Positions 8,427 to 16,928 are shown, numbered from the stretch's first letter. The stretch: 64,000 nucleotides of DNA from Rosettibacter primus (GCF_036860675.1 NZ_JAYKGK010000004.1:1-64000); one strand, 5' to 3'. Numbers and translations: made by a program. Notes: generated by a model not told the origin, from the sequence alone.

Positions 8427-9428
8427 TCACTTTATTTTACGAAAGTCAATTATTTTATTTTTCTCGGCTGATTTAAATGCATTCAATAAGGTCTTAACAT
8501 CATTATATCCTTCTTCAAATGTATTGATGAACTTTTTACCTTTTACAACTGCATTATAAAATTCATTAAACTCGTTTTCAAAACCGCCGTCAGTTTCTAC
8601 AATGATTTTCTTTGCTTTCTTATTCTCTCCATAAATTTCAATTTCATTATTAGTCGTGATTATAGTTCCATTATCTCCAAAGATTAATAATTCGTTTTTG
8701 TAAATACCATTTACAGAAAAGTAAATATTTAATACTCCTATCACACCGCTTTCAAATTCATAATTAAATGAAAAAGTATCATCCGTGCCAATTTGTTTTC
8801 TTATTGATTTTTTAATAGCATACCCATATTTAACACTGCCGAAAAGTAGTCTTAATGCAGCGATATTATGTATTCCTCCGTCATAGACAAAACCACCAGG
8901 ATATTTATTTTGTTGTCTCCATTTTGTTTGAGCATATTTATTCTTTAATGAAAGATTATTAAATACATTCCAGATTACTGAATAAACATTCCCAATGATT
9001 TTTCTTTCCAATAATTTTTTTATTTCTAAATAAAGTTTGTCGCATCGATAATTTTCTGCAAGAAAACATACAACGCTTTTCTTTTTTGAAACATCTACTA
9101 ATCTTTTTGCTTCAATTAAATTTGCTGCAAGAGGTTTTTCAAGAAATACATGTTTATTTGCATTAATTGAATCCACAGCAGTTTTATAATTTAATTCTAT
9201 TGGAAGAGTTATATCGACTGCTTCAACATTTTTATCTTTTAATAAATCTTTATAATCAAGATAATAAGGGACATTCCCTACGAGTTTAGAAAATTCTACT
9301 GCTTTTTTTTCAGTATGATTGCATACTGCAGTAATTTCGAATTTGTCGTATAATTTTTTAAGTGCTGGCAGATGAAGTTCTTTTGCAGCAATTCCACAGC
9401 CAATTATTCCCAATTTTATTTTTTTCAT
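8427..9428 (-). CDS. Gfo/Idh/MocA-family oxidoreductase
   Basis: This 333-residue NAD(P)-dependent dehydrogenase-like protein has an N-terminal Rossmann fold with 'LGIIGCGIAAKELHLPAL' (nucleotide loop, residues 5-20). The 'EKPLA' motif near residue 95 carries the family's catalytic-site Lys, and the C-terminal half is the usual alpha/beta substrate domain. Relatives oxidise or reduce sugars and sugar nucleotides at C3, as in bacillosamine or 2,3-diamino sugar synthesis, and others act on inositol. It stands alone between a repeat array and the terminator of the MCP operon, so its pathway is unknown. A link with the flagellar glycosylation genes further right is possible but unsupported. Confidence 0.85.
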   Translation of the reverse strand: MKKIKLGIIGCGIAAKELHLPALKKLYDKFEITAVCNHTEKKAVEFSKLVGNVPYYLDYKDLLKDKNVEAVDITLPIELNYKTAVDSINANKHVFLEKPLAANLIEAKRLVDVSKKKSVVCFLAENYRCDKLYLEIKKLLERKIIGNVYSVIWNVFNNLSLKNKYAQTKWRQQNKYPGGFVYDGGIHNIAALRLLFGSVKYGYAIKKSIRKQIGTDDTFSFNYEFESGVIGVLNIYFSVNGIYKNELLIFGDNGTIITTNNEIEIYGENKKAKKIIVETDGGFENEFNEFYNAVVKGKKFINTFEEGYNDVKTLLNAFKSAEKNKIIDFRKIK

Positions 9429-9472
9429 AAATTAACCTTAGATTTTTTTGAATATACTTTTACAAAAATAAA

Positions 9473-9497
9473 AAACTCCCTCTTTTGGAGGGAGTTT
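9473..9497 (-). terminator. Rho-independent terminator after the MCP gene
   Basis: A 10-bp stem AAACTCCCTC / GAGGGAGTTT closes on a five-base loop. It lies 19 bases past the MCP stop codon and is followed on the - strand by a T-rich run. It ends the leftmost transcript of the motility island. Confidence 0.85.
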
Positions 9498-9515
9498 ATT
9501 TTTGGGAGGGGTTCT

Positions 9516-11606
9516 TTAGTTTGTTAGTAGTTTTTCTTTATATGCAAGAGTTTTTGACTGTCCATTATTTCTATTATCAAACTTAAAACGACTTATTAAT
9601 TCTTTAAGATTGGTTGTCATTCTATTGAGTTCATCTGCAGCAGAAGCAATTTGCTGTATTCCAGCAGCACTTTCATTAGTAACTTTGCTGATAGTTTCTA
9701 CATTTCTATTAATTTGTTCACTTGTAACACTTTGTTCTTCACTTGCAGCTGCTACTTGATTTACAACATCAAGCACTGCATCTGAAGCAAGAATAATTTC
9801 TTTCAAAGAATCGCCAGCTTTTTGAGCAAGAGTTTTACCTGATTTTACTTCACTGCTTCCTTCACTCATTGATTCAACAACATTTTCTGTTACTTCCTGA
9901 ATTCTCTTAATCATATCCGAAATTTCTTTTGTAGCTTTAGTTGTTCTTTCAGCTAACTTTCTAACTTCGTCTGCAACAACTGCGAAACCTCTTCCCTGTT
10001 CGCCAGCTCTTGCAGCTTCTATAGCAGCATTCAAAGCAAGTAAATTAGTTTGATTAGCAATATCATCAATTACCTGAACTATTTCTCCAATTTGTTCGCT
10101 GTTCTTGCCTAATACCTGAATCTTTTCAACTGCTTTTTCAACGAACTCTGCAATACGGTTCATTCCTTCAACTGTTTTTTCAACAACTTCTCCACCTTCA
10201 CGAGCAACCTGTCCTGCTTTCTTTGATGCATCTGAAGCTAAAGTTGCATTTTTAGAAGTGCTTAAAATTGTTCTTGTCATTTCTTCTACTTGAGTAACAA
10301 CCTCAAGAGCCTGTGAGCTTTGTTCCTGTGCACCAGCAGCCATCTGTTCGGTTGATGAAGATATTTGTTCGCTTATCGAAGCTGTCAAATTAATCATCTC
10401 AGCTATATTAGATAAAATATTTGTTAATGAATCGCCAAGTGTATTTATACTGTTAACTATTAACTTATGGTCTCCTTTAAATTCACCGGTTATTCTTGCA
10501 TTAAAGTTACCTTTAGCCATTTCTTCAAGAACTTCAATACCGGCTTTAATTGGCATGAATAAAGCATCAAGAGTTGAATTTACACCAACAATAATTTCCT
10601 GATATGCACCATAGAATTTATTAGCATCACCTCGTTTTGTAACTTTACCTTCGATAATTTCATCTGTCAAGTTTTTCATTTCTAAAATTAAACTCTTAAG
10701 ATTGCTGACCATCAACTCAAAACTTTGTGATAATTCATCATCTTCAGATAATACCTTAATATCAACATTAAGATTTCCTTTTGATATTTCAATTGCTGCT
10801 TTAATTTTATCATGCTGAGCGTGTCTTAATTGTTCAAGCATCTCAGAAAGTTCACCAAATTCATCTTTAGAGTCATATTGAACAACTTCTTTAAAATTAC
10901 CAACAGAAAATTTTGCAATCACATTTTTTAAATATTCTACAGGTTTTGTAAGGGAAGATACAATTTTTGTAAAAGCATAAAGGAAAAACAACATGCCAGC
11001 AATCATACCTGCAAATATTACTATTCGAGATGATTTAATAGCATCTGATAAATTTGTATTAAGAGTTTCTCCTTTTGTACTCAAGCTTTCTTTTAAATTC
11101 TGGAAATTACTCAACATTTTCTCACCAATTTCTTCTCCCGAAGTTGTAGCAACCTCAGCAGCAAGTTCATAATCTTTAATTGCAGCAGCACTTAGAGTTC
11201 CATCAATTACTAGGCTTTTATAATCTGCCCACGCTTTATTAACCTCTTTTAAGTCTTTTTCAATTGAAGTCCCTTCATACTTTTTAATCAAATTAGTTAA
11301 AGATGAATCAATAGAATTCTTCATTTTAGCAAGGGACTTAAGATTTTTTTCCATTTGTGGTTCAAAACTCGGGATGGAAAATTTAAGCAATGTGTTTTTT
11401 ATACCCTGAAACTCTCTATAGATTAAATCAATTTCATTAGAAGGAGCTATATAATCAGAATAAATCTGATTTTTATAATTGTTGATTTTAAACATCTGTA
11501 CTAAATCGTTCAAAATAACTATGGTACAGAGAGCTCCAAGAATAAAGTATGAAACACGAAGCTTAGCTTTGAACTTAAGATTTTTTATCGATAACATGGC
11601 TATCAT
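9516..11606 (-). CDS. Methyl-accepting chemotaxis protein
   Basis: This 696-residue membrane chemoreceptor has TM1 at about 17-39, a roughly 155-residue helical periplasmic domain of the four-helix-bundle type, and TM2 at about 195-216. A HAMP domain and a second HAMP-like linker (to about 400) come next. The signalling domain (about 415-680) has the hairpin tip 'GRGFAVVADEVRKLAERT' near 538, and the 'NLLALNAAIEAARAGEQ' helix precedes it. No C-terminal CheR-docking pentapeptide is visible. The ATG at 11597 is an alternative start three codons in. It is last in the cheW-hemerythrin-TonB_C operon, so it probably signals through that CheW. The ligand cannot be inferred. Confidence 0.93.
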   Translation of the reverse strand: MIAMLSIKNLKFKAKLRVSYFILGALCTIVILNDLVQMFKINNYKNQIYSDYIAPSNEIDLIYREFQGIKNTLLKFSIPSFEPQMEKNLKSLAKMKNSIDSSLTNLIKKYEGTSIEKDLKEVNKAWADYKSLVIDGTLSAAAIKDYELAAEVATTSGEEIGEKMLSNFQNLKESLSTKGETLNTNLSDAIKSSRIVIFAGMIAGMLFFLYAFTKIVSSLTKPVEYLKNVIAKFSVGNFKEVVQYDSKDEFGELSEMLEQLRHAQHDKIKAAIEISKGNLNVDIKVLSEDDELSQSFELMVSNLKSLILEMKNLTDEIIEGKVTKRGDANKFYGAYQEIIVGVNSTLDALFMPIKAGIEVLEEMAKGNFNARITGEFKGDHKLIVNSINTLGDSLTNILSNIAEMINLTASISEQISSSTEQMAAGAQEQSSQALEVVTQVEEMTRTILSTSKNATLASDASKKAGQVAREGGEVVEKTVEGMNRIAEFVEKAVEKIQVLGKNSEQIGEIVQVIDDIANQTNLLALNAAIEAARAGEQGRGFAVVADEVRKLAERTTKATKEISDMIKRIQEVTENVVESMSEGSSEVKSGKTLAQKAGDSLKEIILASDAVLDVVNQVAAASEEQSVTSEQINRNVETISKVTNESAAGIQQIASAADELNRMTTNLKELISRFKFDNRNNGQSKTLAYKEKLLTN

Positions 11607-11618
11607 CTATTTTTGTTA

Positions 11619-12014
11619 TTAATTTAACTTAAATACAAATGACATTGTTAATTTTACTTTTACAGGTTTACCTTCTTTTTCACCTGGTTTAAATTTACTT
11701 GCTCTTAATACTCTCTCTACTTCTTCGTTGCAGCCACCACCAAGACCCTTAATAATTTTAACATCATCGACACCCCCATTTTCATTTATATATGCCATTG
11801 CTATAACTCTTCCTTCAATTCCTGCAGATCGAGCAATACTTGGATAATTAATTTTTTTCATCAAATTTACTAAACCTTCTGCAGGTTCTGGCATTACATC
11901 TGCTATTGGCAAGTAATCTTCATCTCCAGGTAAAATTATATTTTTACCTGCAATAGTTTTAGATGAAAATATAATTACAAATATTAAACCAAATAATACA
12001 TAATAAGAACGCAT
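11619..12014 (-). CDS. Secreted TonB C-terminal-domain protein
   Basis: This 131-residue protein has a signal peptide (about 1-22) and then a TonB C-terminal fold (about 45-130). The fold shows 'YPSIARSAGIEGRVIAMAYINENGGVDDVKIIKGLGGGCNEEVERVLRASKFKPGEKEGKPV' features spread over that span, summarised here by its 'YP..AR..GIEGRV' start and 'KFKPG..G.PV' end. It lacks the proline-rich periplasmic spacer and the ExbB-contacting anchor of true TonB, so energy transduction is doubtful. Shine-Dalgarno ggag lies nine bases before the ATG. It sits between a hemerythrin and an MCP under a flagellar-type promoter, which suggests an accessory role in the cell envelope of a motility or sensory system. 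Its function is unknown. Confidence 0.75.
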   Translation of the reverse strand: MRSYYVLFGLIFVIIFSSKTIAGKNIILPGDEDYLPIADVMPEPAEGLVNLMKKINYPSIARSAGIEGRVIAMAYINENGGVDDVKIIKGLGGGCNEEVERVLRASKFKPGEKEGKPVKVKLTMSFVFKLN

Positions 12015-12043
12015 ACTTTATACTCCTAAATATTTTTTTACAA

Positions 12044-12451
12044 TTAATAAATTCCATTTTTATTTAAGAACCCGGAATAAGCTTTATCTGAAACTTGAAT
12101 ATGATTCGTAAGCCACTTTGTTAAGAAGTTCATCAATTCAAACGATATATTAGTTTTCCCTGATTTATATTCCGTCATAAAATCATCAACTTTCTTGACA
12201 AACATATCATGCTCTTTCTTATGTTTAATTTTATCTGGATAATTATATTTATCAAATAATTCTTCCTCCGATTTAAAATGTGTTTTAGTATATGCAGCCA
12301 TTTCAAAAAGAATTTTTGTGAGGACTTTGCTAGATTCACCCTTTTTCATTGCATCATGCAGTTCATTAATAATGCTTACCAGTTTTTTATGTTGATTATC
12401 CAGTCCCTTTATATTAACACTTAGATTATCACTCCAGTTAATTAATGCCAT
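12044..12451 (-). CDS. Bacteriohemerythrin
   Basis: This 135-residue non-haem di-iron oxygen-binding protein has all seven ligand residues in the family spacing: His21, His58, Glu62 (HxxxE), His76, His80 (HxxxH), His116 and Asp121 (HxxxxD). The single-domain length is typical of cytosolic bacteriohemerythrins, which bind O2 reversibly. The gene lies between cheW and the TonB_C/MCP genes. A likely job is oxygen delivery or oxygen sensing for aerotaxis, but this is inferred from the neighbours. A weak sigma-28-like site lies just upstream. Confidence 0.93.
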   Translation of the reverse strand: MALINWSDNLSVNIKGLDNQHKKLVSIINELHDAMKKGESSKVLTKILFEMAAYTKTHFKSEEELFDKYNYPDKIKHKKEHDMFVKKVDDFMTEYKSGKTNISFELMNFLTKWLTNHIQVSDKAYSGFLNKNGIY

Positions 12452-12478
12452 AACATATCTCCAGAATTTTCATTTATA

Positions 12479-12504
12479 TTATCGTTTAGTTAATAAATTT
12501 TTTA
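12479..12504 (-). promoter_or_regulatory. Weak sigma-28-like promoter before hemerythrin
   Basis: On the - strand TAAA (12504-12501) is followed by 14 bases and AACGATAA (12486-12479). The spacer is one short of the 15 bases seen at the four better sites in this window. It would add an internal start for the hemerythrin-MCP genes. Confidence 0.35.
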
Positions 12505-12529
12505 AGCAACATTTTGAAAAATTTTTAAA

Positions 12530-13024
12530 TTATTCTTCATTATTTATTGCACTTAATTCTAACTTCTCGTTTGATGATAAAATTTTTTCTAAATCTATTA
12601 GAATTAATAATCTATCTTCGAGTTTACCAACAGCTTTGATAAATTCTGAATTGACATTTGTTATCAAATCCGGAGGTGGCTCTGTTATTGAAGCTGGAAT
12701 ACGTAATACTTCTGTTACAGCATCAACAATAAATCCTACAGTTTTACCTGAAACTTCTACAACAATAATTCTTTTATCTTTATCAACTTCTTTTCTCGAA
12801 AGACCCAATTTACTTCTAAGGTCAATTACAGGAATTATTCTCCCACGTAAATTCACAACTCCATCAACAAAATCTGGTGCATTAGGCACTTTAGTTACTT
12901 GCATCATTCTTATAATTTCCTGGACCATTAAAATATCAACAGCATATTCTTCTTCAGCAATTTTAAAGCCTACAAGCTGAAGTATTTCAGCTGCTTCATT
13001 TTTGATTTTTGATTTCTCAGACAT
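12530..13024 (-). CDS. cheW: Chemotaxis coupling protein CheW
   Basis: This 164-residue cytosolic adaptor joins chemoreceptors to the kinase CheA. The CheW beta-barrel spans about 20-150: 'VGFKIAEEEYAVDILMVQEI', 'VTKVPNAPDFVDGVVNLRGR' and 'IIPVIDLRSKLGL' are clear family landmarks, followed by 'IIVVEVSGKTVGFIVDAVTEV'. The ATG at 13024 is preceded by a GAGGT ribosome site; the longer frame to 13036 would need a TTG start. It is the first gene of the operon ending in the MCP and is read from a sigma-28-type promoter. No cheA, cheY, cheB or cheR occurs in the window. Confidence 0.93.
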   Translation of the reverse strand: MSEKSKIKNEAAEILQLVGFKIAEEEYAVDILMVQEIIRMMQVTKVPNAPDFVDGVVNLRGRIIPVIDLRSKLGLSRKEVDKDKRIIVVEVSGKTVGFIVDAVTEVLRIPASITEPPPDLITNVNSEFIKAVGKLEDRLLILIDLEKILSSNEKLELSAINNEE

Positions 13025-13056
13025 CGTATACCTCAAAATAATTTTAATACATAGTA

Positions 13057-13083
13057 TTATCGCAAAAAACTAATGTATGTTTA
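13057..13083 (-). promoter_or_regulatory. Sigma-28 (FliA) promoter of the cheW operon
   Basis: The - strand reads TAAA (13083-13080), 15 bases, then TGCGATAA (13064-13057). This fits the flagellar sigma factor consensus TAAA-N15-GCCGATAA in spacing and at six of the eight -10 positions. The start point would lie about 25 bases before the cheW ATG. Confidence 0.75.
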
Positions 13084-13090
13084 ACTATAA

Positions 13091-13131
13091 AAAAAGGCAG
13101 ACAAAAATTTTTCATCTCTGCCTGCCTTTTT
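13091..13131 (-). terminator. Terminator after the flgM-like gene
   Basis: A stem AAAAAGGCAG / CTGCCTTTTT encloses a 21-base loop and is followed on the - strand by T residues. It lies 56 bases past the flgM-like stop codon, just ahead of the cheW promoter, so it separates the fliS-flgM and cheW transcripts. Confidence 0.8.
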
Positions 13132-13186
13132 AGGAGTATGTATGTTAAAGTAAAGGTGAATACAATCCAGTTGAATATTCCACAAT

Positions 13187-13450
13187 TTACTTACCTTTCA
13201 GTTCTTTAATTATGGCTTCAGCTACTTTGTTAATTACTTCCTCTGAATCATAAAATTTGTTAGCAATTTTCTGCTTAATTTCTTCCAACTTTTTTGAAGC
13301 CATTTCACTCTTTGCTAAATCTCTGGCTGCAGAGGAGATTTCGATTTTATCCTTATCTTTTAATTCGCCCGAACTTTTAGAATCTTTGTTCTTTACCTGG
13401 TTCGGCGTTTGTGTAAAAGGATTATTATTTGATATACCTTTTATTTGCAC
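13187..13450 (-). CDS. flgM: FlgM-like anti-sigma-28 factor
   Basis: This 87-residue protein has the FlgM layout: a short N-terminal 'MQIKGISNNNPF' opening, a polar, probably disordered middle (15-35), 'DKIEISSAARDLAK' at about 34-47, and two C-terminal helices ending 'VAEAIIKELKGK'. FlgM binds and holds FliA until the hook is complete and is then exported. The target sigma factor gene fliA is in the same island at 50846-51472, and several sigma-28-type promoters are present. It is the last gene of the fliS-fliD cluster and is followed by a terminator. Identity rests on pattern and context because FlgM proteins are short and divergent. Confidence 0.72.
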   Translation of the reverse strand: MQIKGISNNNPFTQTPNQVKNKDSKSSGELKDKDKIEISSAARDLAKSEMASKKLEEIKQKIANKFYDSEEVINKVAEAIIKELKGK

Positions 13451-13454
13451 AGTT

Positions 13455-13787
13455 TCACCTTAGATAATTTATAATTTTTCTCTGGCTATTTAAGCTGGAT
13501 AACTCTTTTTCTAATTTTGAAGCTGCCAACTTAAATTGCTCTATTAGATTATCGTATTTTTTTTCAATTAGTTTAGCCCTATCACATACTTCTGGAACAT
13601 TTTTTTTAAGATAATCAACTCCGTATCTTTTTATTAATTCATCTTTGATTTTTTGAATGACCATCATGGTTTCTAAAGCAAGCTGAAATTTATCTTCAAA
13701 ATTATCCGGTGTAATTTCATCAAGTTGAATTGATAAATTATCCAGAAGATTAATCATTGCACTGATTGTGTTTTTTAAATCGTCCAT
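13455..13787 (-). CDS. Probable FliT-like flagellar chaperone
   Basis: This 110-residue, all-helical, charged protein ends in a heptad-like helix ('LIEQFKLAASKLEKELSSL'). It has no membrane segment and no recognisable enzyme motif. It sits six bases after fliD and four before the flgM-like gene, the place where FliT, the export chaperone of FliD, is normally encoded. The sequence alone is too divergent to name it, so the FliT role is inferred from size, helical content and gene order. Confidence 0.5.
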   Translation of the reverse strand: MDDLKNTISAMINLLDNLSIQLDEITPDNFEDKFQLALETMMVIQKIKDELIKRYGVDYLKKNVPEVCDRAKLIEKKYDNLIEQFKLAASKLEKELSSLNSQRKIINYLR

Positions 13788-13793
13788 CTCAAA

Positions 13794-15581
13794 TTATCCT
13801 GTTAAACTTGTATATGATGAAGTACCAAACAATGAAAAATAATTTTGATACGATAATAACTGTGCCAATTGCATTTGCATCTTTTGATATTTTGACCTCA
13901 TAATTTCAGCATTTTTGTCTATACTTTTTTGTGCAGCCGTAATGCTGTCGCTTAATGAGGATATAGTTGTATCAAAACTTGATTTTGATTTTGCAATGTA
14001 GCCGTCAGCACCAAGATACGGATTAATTCTATCATATAAATTTACTGCAATACCATTGGTATCCAAAGTAAATAAATTTATTAGTTCATTTAGATTATTA
14101 TTAATAACATCTTCCAATCGGTCGGAATCACTAAGAATCAAACCACTATCAACATTAAATGTTATACCAATTTTAGATAAGGTATTTATTTCATTATCTG
14201 GAATTCCTGTAACAGAACTATAAGCAATATTACTTAGTGTACTAAGTAAAGATGAAGCTGTTATATCTCCAACAAATAAACCACGAGAGGAATCAACAGT
14301 CTTGGATTTATCTTTTATGTATTTATATACATCATTAAACTTTGTAATAAAATCATTAATCTTATCTTTGATTTTTGTTACATCATTATTAATAGATATT
14401 TCAACATCAGCATCAGAAGATTGCATTACTGATTTTAATGTAATCGTTGTGCCGTCAATTAAATCACTAATTGTATTTGAATTTCGTTCAACATCAACTC
14501 CGTTAAATGTAAGTTTAGCATTTAGTTGGTCAGTAGTATAAATAAATCCCGGAGTATCATTGCCTGAATTTTGCACAAATGCTTGTCTTGTTGTACCTAA
14601 ATTTAATCCGATAGCTGAAAGAGCTGTATTACTGCCAGTTTCAGAAATTTCTGTAATTCTGTAATCATAACCTGAATTTTTAGACTTTATTGATAATTGT
14701 GAATATCCTGTTACAGGTGAAAAAATAGAAGCACTTACCAATCCTGAAGCACCTTTCTCTTTTGTTACATTAATTCCAAGTTCGCTCAGTAAAGTTCCGG
14801 TATCATTTTTAATCGTTATATATTTTGATGAATCATTGACAGTAATTTTCAATTGATAATTTGAACCATTAATAATTTTTTCTGCAGTAAGGCCATTGAT
14901 GGAATTAACTTGAGAAACAATACTATCTATTACATCGCTGTAAGTACCTGCTGAGTAATTTATTACTGTTTCTGTTCCATTCAAGTCAATTACAAAAGAG
15001 CCTGATGATGTTGTGCTACCTGTAACTGATGAAGAAGTTATAATAGCTTGGTCGGTGTTAATTGCATTCTGAACTTTTTGCATCAATGTACTATTTGATA
15101 TCTGCCCATTAGTAAAATCTGAACTTTCAAACGTAACTGAAACTTTGCTTATAAATTCACCGCCTGAACCATCGCCAGCTTTAATAATAAATTCATGAGT
15201 GCCTGGTTCTGTAATTATTGTTGATGCTGCACTTGAATTTAAATCTATTGATAAAACAGTGTCGTTCTTTGCAATCTGATTTATTCTAATTGAATGAGTT
15301 CCATCTATTGCACCTGAAGTAGCAATTACATTCAAGAAATTTGTATTAGATGATACTGCTGCTTTAGAATAGAAAATTGAAGTAGAAGATGCATTCTTTA
15401 ATTCACTCAAAATTGATTTCAAGCTATCTAGTTTGCTGCTTAAAGTTGAATAAGCAGAGTTAAGATTTTCATAGTATGATTTACGTATTGTTAAAGGAGT
15501 AATTCTTTTACTCTGCTCGTTAGTCTTATAAGTATTAATTAAATTATTGATACCTGATGTTGTCAGCGCATCATATGCCAT
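13794..15581 (-). CDS. fliD: Flagellar filament cap protein FliD (HAP2)
   Basis: This 595-residue secreted cap protein promotes flagellin polymerisation at the filament tip. The FliD_N domain (about 10-110) contains 'SAYSTLSSKLDSLKSILSEL', and the FliD_C domain covers about 320-575. The end is a long helical segment rich in Gln ('MRSKYQKMQMQLAQLLSYQN'). It is serine- and threonine-rich and lacks a signal peptide, as expected for a substrate of the flagellar export apparatus. fliS lies four bases upstream and the FliT-like gene downstream. Length is within the normal range. Confidence 0.92.
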   Translation of the reverse strand: MAYDALTTSGINNLINTYKTNEQSKRITPLTIRKSYYENLNSAYSTLSSKLDSLKSILSELKNASSTSIFYSKAAVSSNTNFLNVIATSGAIDGTHSIRINQIAKNDTVLSIDLNSSAASTIITEPGTHEFIIKAGDGSGGEFISKVSVTFESSDFTNGQISNSTLMQKVQNAINTDQAIITSSSVTGSTTSSGSFVIDLNGTETVINYSAGTYSDVIDSIVSQVNSINGLTAEKIINGSNYQLKITVNDSSKYITIKNDTGTLLSELGINVTKEKGASGLVSASIFSPVTGYSQLSIKSKNSGYDYRITEISETGSNTALSAIGLNLGTTRQAFVQNSGNDTPGFIYTTDQLNAKLTFNGVDVERNSNTISDLIDGTTITLKSVMQSSDADVEISINNDVTKIKDKINDFITKFNDVYKYIKDKSKTVDSSRGLFVGDITASSLLSTLSNIAYSSVTGIPDNEINTLSKIGITFNVDSGLILSDSDRLEDVINNNLNELINLFTLDTNGIAVNLYDRINPYLGADGYIAKSKSSFDTTISSLSDSITAAQKSIDKNAEIMRSKYQKMQMQLAQLLSYQNYFSLFGTSSYTSLTG

Positions 15582-15585
15582 ATTT

Positions 15586-15918
15586 TTATCTCATATTTTT
15601 TAAGGCATTAACCCATGTATCGCGAAGTTCTGTCAAGATTTTCAAAACAATTTGATTATTGTGTTTTCTCATCTGCTCCTGACAATACTGATAAAGTCTT
15701 AATAGCCCAATTGAAATTTCTTTTGCAGCAGGGTCGTCAAAATTGAGTGAATTAATCAATACCTGAATTGCATCATTTGTTTTTAGCATATCATTTTTCT
15801 GGCAATTCAGAATTGCAAAATCATAAACTTTTAAAATCAACTCTTGTGGAGTTGCATTATTAATTTGATTGAAGATATATGGATTACTCTTATTTCTTAA
15901 AGTTTGAGCAGTATACAT
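15586..15918 (-). CDS. fliS: Flagellin export chaperone FliS
   Basis: This 110-residue helical protein binds the C-terminus of flagellin and keeps it unfolded until export. The opening 'NPYIFNQINNATPQELILKVYDFAI' region is the classic FliS signature (Y...I..A.P.ELI..LYD.AI), and a four-helix bundle follows. It is the first gene of the fliS-fliD-fliT-like-flgM cluster, just past the terminator of flagellin gene 1. No separate sigma-28 site was found in the 78-base gap, so it may depend on readthrough. Confidence 0.9.
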   Translation of the reverse strand: MYTAQTLRNKSNPYIFNQINNATPQELILKVYDFAILNCQKNDMLKTNDAIQVLINSLNFDDPAAKEISIGLLRLYQYCQEQMRKHNNQIVLKILTELRDTWVNALKNMR

Positions 15919-15952
15919 TGTTCAATCCAGATAATTTTTATTTATAAAATTT

Positions 15953-15974
15953 CCCCCCGAATAATCTCGGGGGG
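15953..15974 (-). terminator. Terminator after flagellin gene 1
   Basis: An 8-bp GC-rich stem CCCCCCGA / TCGGGGGG with a six-base loop lies 23 bases past the flagellin stop codon. On the - strand it is followed by aaattttataaataa, which is U-rich only in part, so some readthrough into fliS is plausible. Confidence 0.75.
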
Positions 15975-15996
15975 ATAGTTGTCAATTAATTCTCAA

Positions 15997-16842
15997 TTAA
16001 CGGAATAAGCTAAGAACTTGTTGTGGTGCTGTATTCATTTGAGCAACCATAGCTGTTGCAATTTGCGCACCAATTTGGCCCTTGGTTGCATTCAACTGCT
16101 CCATTGCTACATCCGCATCGAAGATGTTGCTAATTGTAGCTGTATTGTTTGCGATGGCGGCGGTTAAGTATTCTTCTCTTGAATCAAGTGTCTGTCTTAA
16201 GTTACCTATCCTCAAAAGTGCATTGCGAACATTTGTTGTAACATCAACCGAATTTACAATTAATGTTGTAGAATCGAGAACTGTATCATTATTTGTGCTT
16301 TGTAAACCTGAGGTACCAATTGCACTTGCAAGATCACTAACTTTCAAATAAGAAGTGCCTGCAAAATCAACACTAAATGAAGTTCCGCCTACATCAAAAG
16401 TAGAATTACCTAACGACGTAGAACCATCTGTACTTGCTAACAACTGAGTACCATTAATATTTGTACTCTTAAGAATTGAATCAATTTCTGATGCAAGTGT
16501 TCTGATGTCATTAGCAATTGCAGCTTTATCTTTCAATGGGTCTTTTGCATCGACTTGTTTTGCTTTGATTTGATTTAATTTGTCTGCAATCTGCTGCAAT
16601 GCTGATTCTGCAGTTGACAAGAAGTTCTTTGCTGATGCGATGTTGTTTAATTGAGCTTTTTGAACAAGGGTCTGTGCTTCCAGCTGCTTCCCTACGTTGT
16701 AACCTGATGTGTCATCTGCTACACTGTTAATTTTTTTCAACGTAGAGAGTCGCAGTTGTGCTTTTTCTGTTTGTGCATTTACTTTTGCTAATGCATTATA
16801 AGCCTGTAAAGCACCAACATTTGTGTTAATTGAGAATGCCAT
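15997..16842 (-). CDS. fliC1: Flagellin 1
   Basis: This 281-residue filament protein has conserved D0/D1 ends: an N-terminal 'AFSINTNVGALQAYNAL' helix and 'NSVADDTSGYNVGKQLEAQ', and a C-terminal 'ISNIFDADVAMEQLNATKGQ' helix ending 'PQQVLSLFR'. The centre (about 140-205) is short, so the outer D2/D3 domains are almost absent. The reading frame is open upstream to 16893, but the ATG at 16842 has a strong AGGAGGT site and matches flagellin starts. It has its own sigma-28 promoter, a CsrA-type leader and a terminator. The last 207 bases are almost identical to those of flagellin 2. The Ser/Thr-rich centre is the likely region for glycosylation by the nearby transferases. Confidence 0.95.
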   Translation of the reverse strand: MAFSINTNVGALQAYNALAKVNAQTEKAQLRLSTLKKINSVADDTSGYNVGKQLEAQTLVQKAQLNNIASAKNFLSTAESALQQIADKLNQIKAKQVDAKDPLKDKAAIANDIRTLASEIDSILKSTNINGTQLLASTDGSTSLGNSTFDVGGTSFSVDFAGTSYLKVSDLASAIGTSGLQSTNNDTVLDSTTLIVNSVDVTTNVRNALLRIGNLRQTLDSREEYLTAAIANNTATISNIFDADVAMEQLNATKGQIGAQIATAMVAQMNTAPQQVLSLFR

Positions 16843-16847
16843 AAATA

Positions 16848-16892
16848 ACCTCCTTGTATTTTGTTTTGATATTACCTGAGCTTCCTTGCTCA
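16848..16892 (-). promoter_or_regulatory. CsrA-type leader sites of flagellin 1
   Basis: Two sites are visible in the mRNA. One overlaps the ribosome-binding site (16859-16848) and reads AUACAAGGAGGU, 11 of 12 with the CsrA consensus RUACARGGAUGU. The other is a 7-bp hairpin CUUGAGC/GCUCAGG with loop AAGGAA (16894-16875 region, core 16877-16892), exposing a GGA. Two such sites are what CsrA uses on the Bacillus hag leader. csrA and fliW are in this window. Confidence 0.65.
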
Positions 16893-16928
16893 AGTTTGTT
16901 AATTAATGAAATTTGTTTCTCACTTTAA

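Noticed and set aside
16843..16893. Longer N-terminus for flagellin 1 (and 18102-18137 for flagellin 2)
   Set aside because: The extensions cover the leader with the ribosome site and CsrA-type hairpins; flagellins begin at the 'MAFSINTN' Met.
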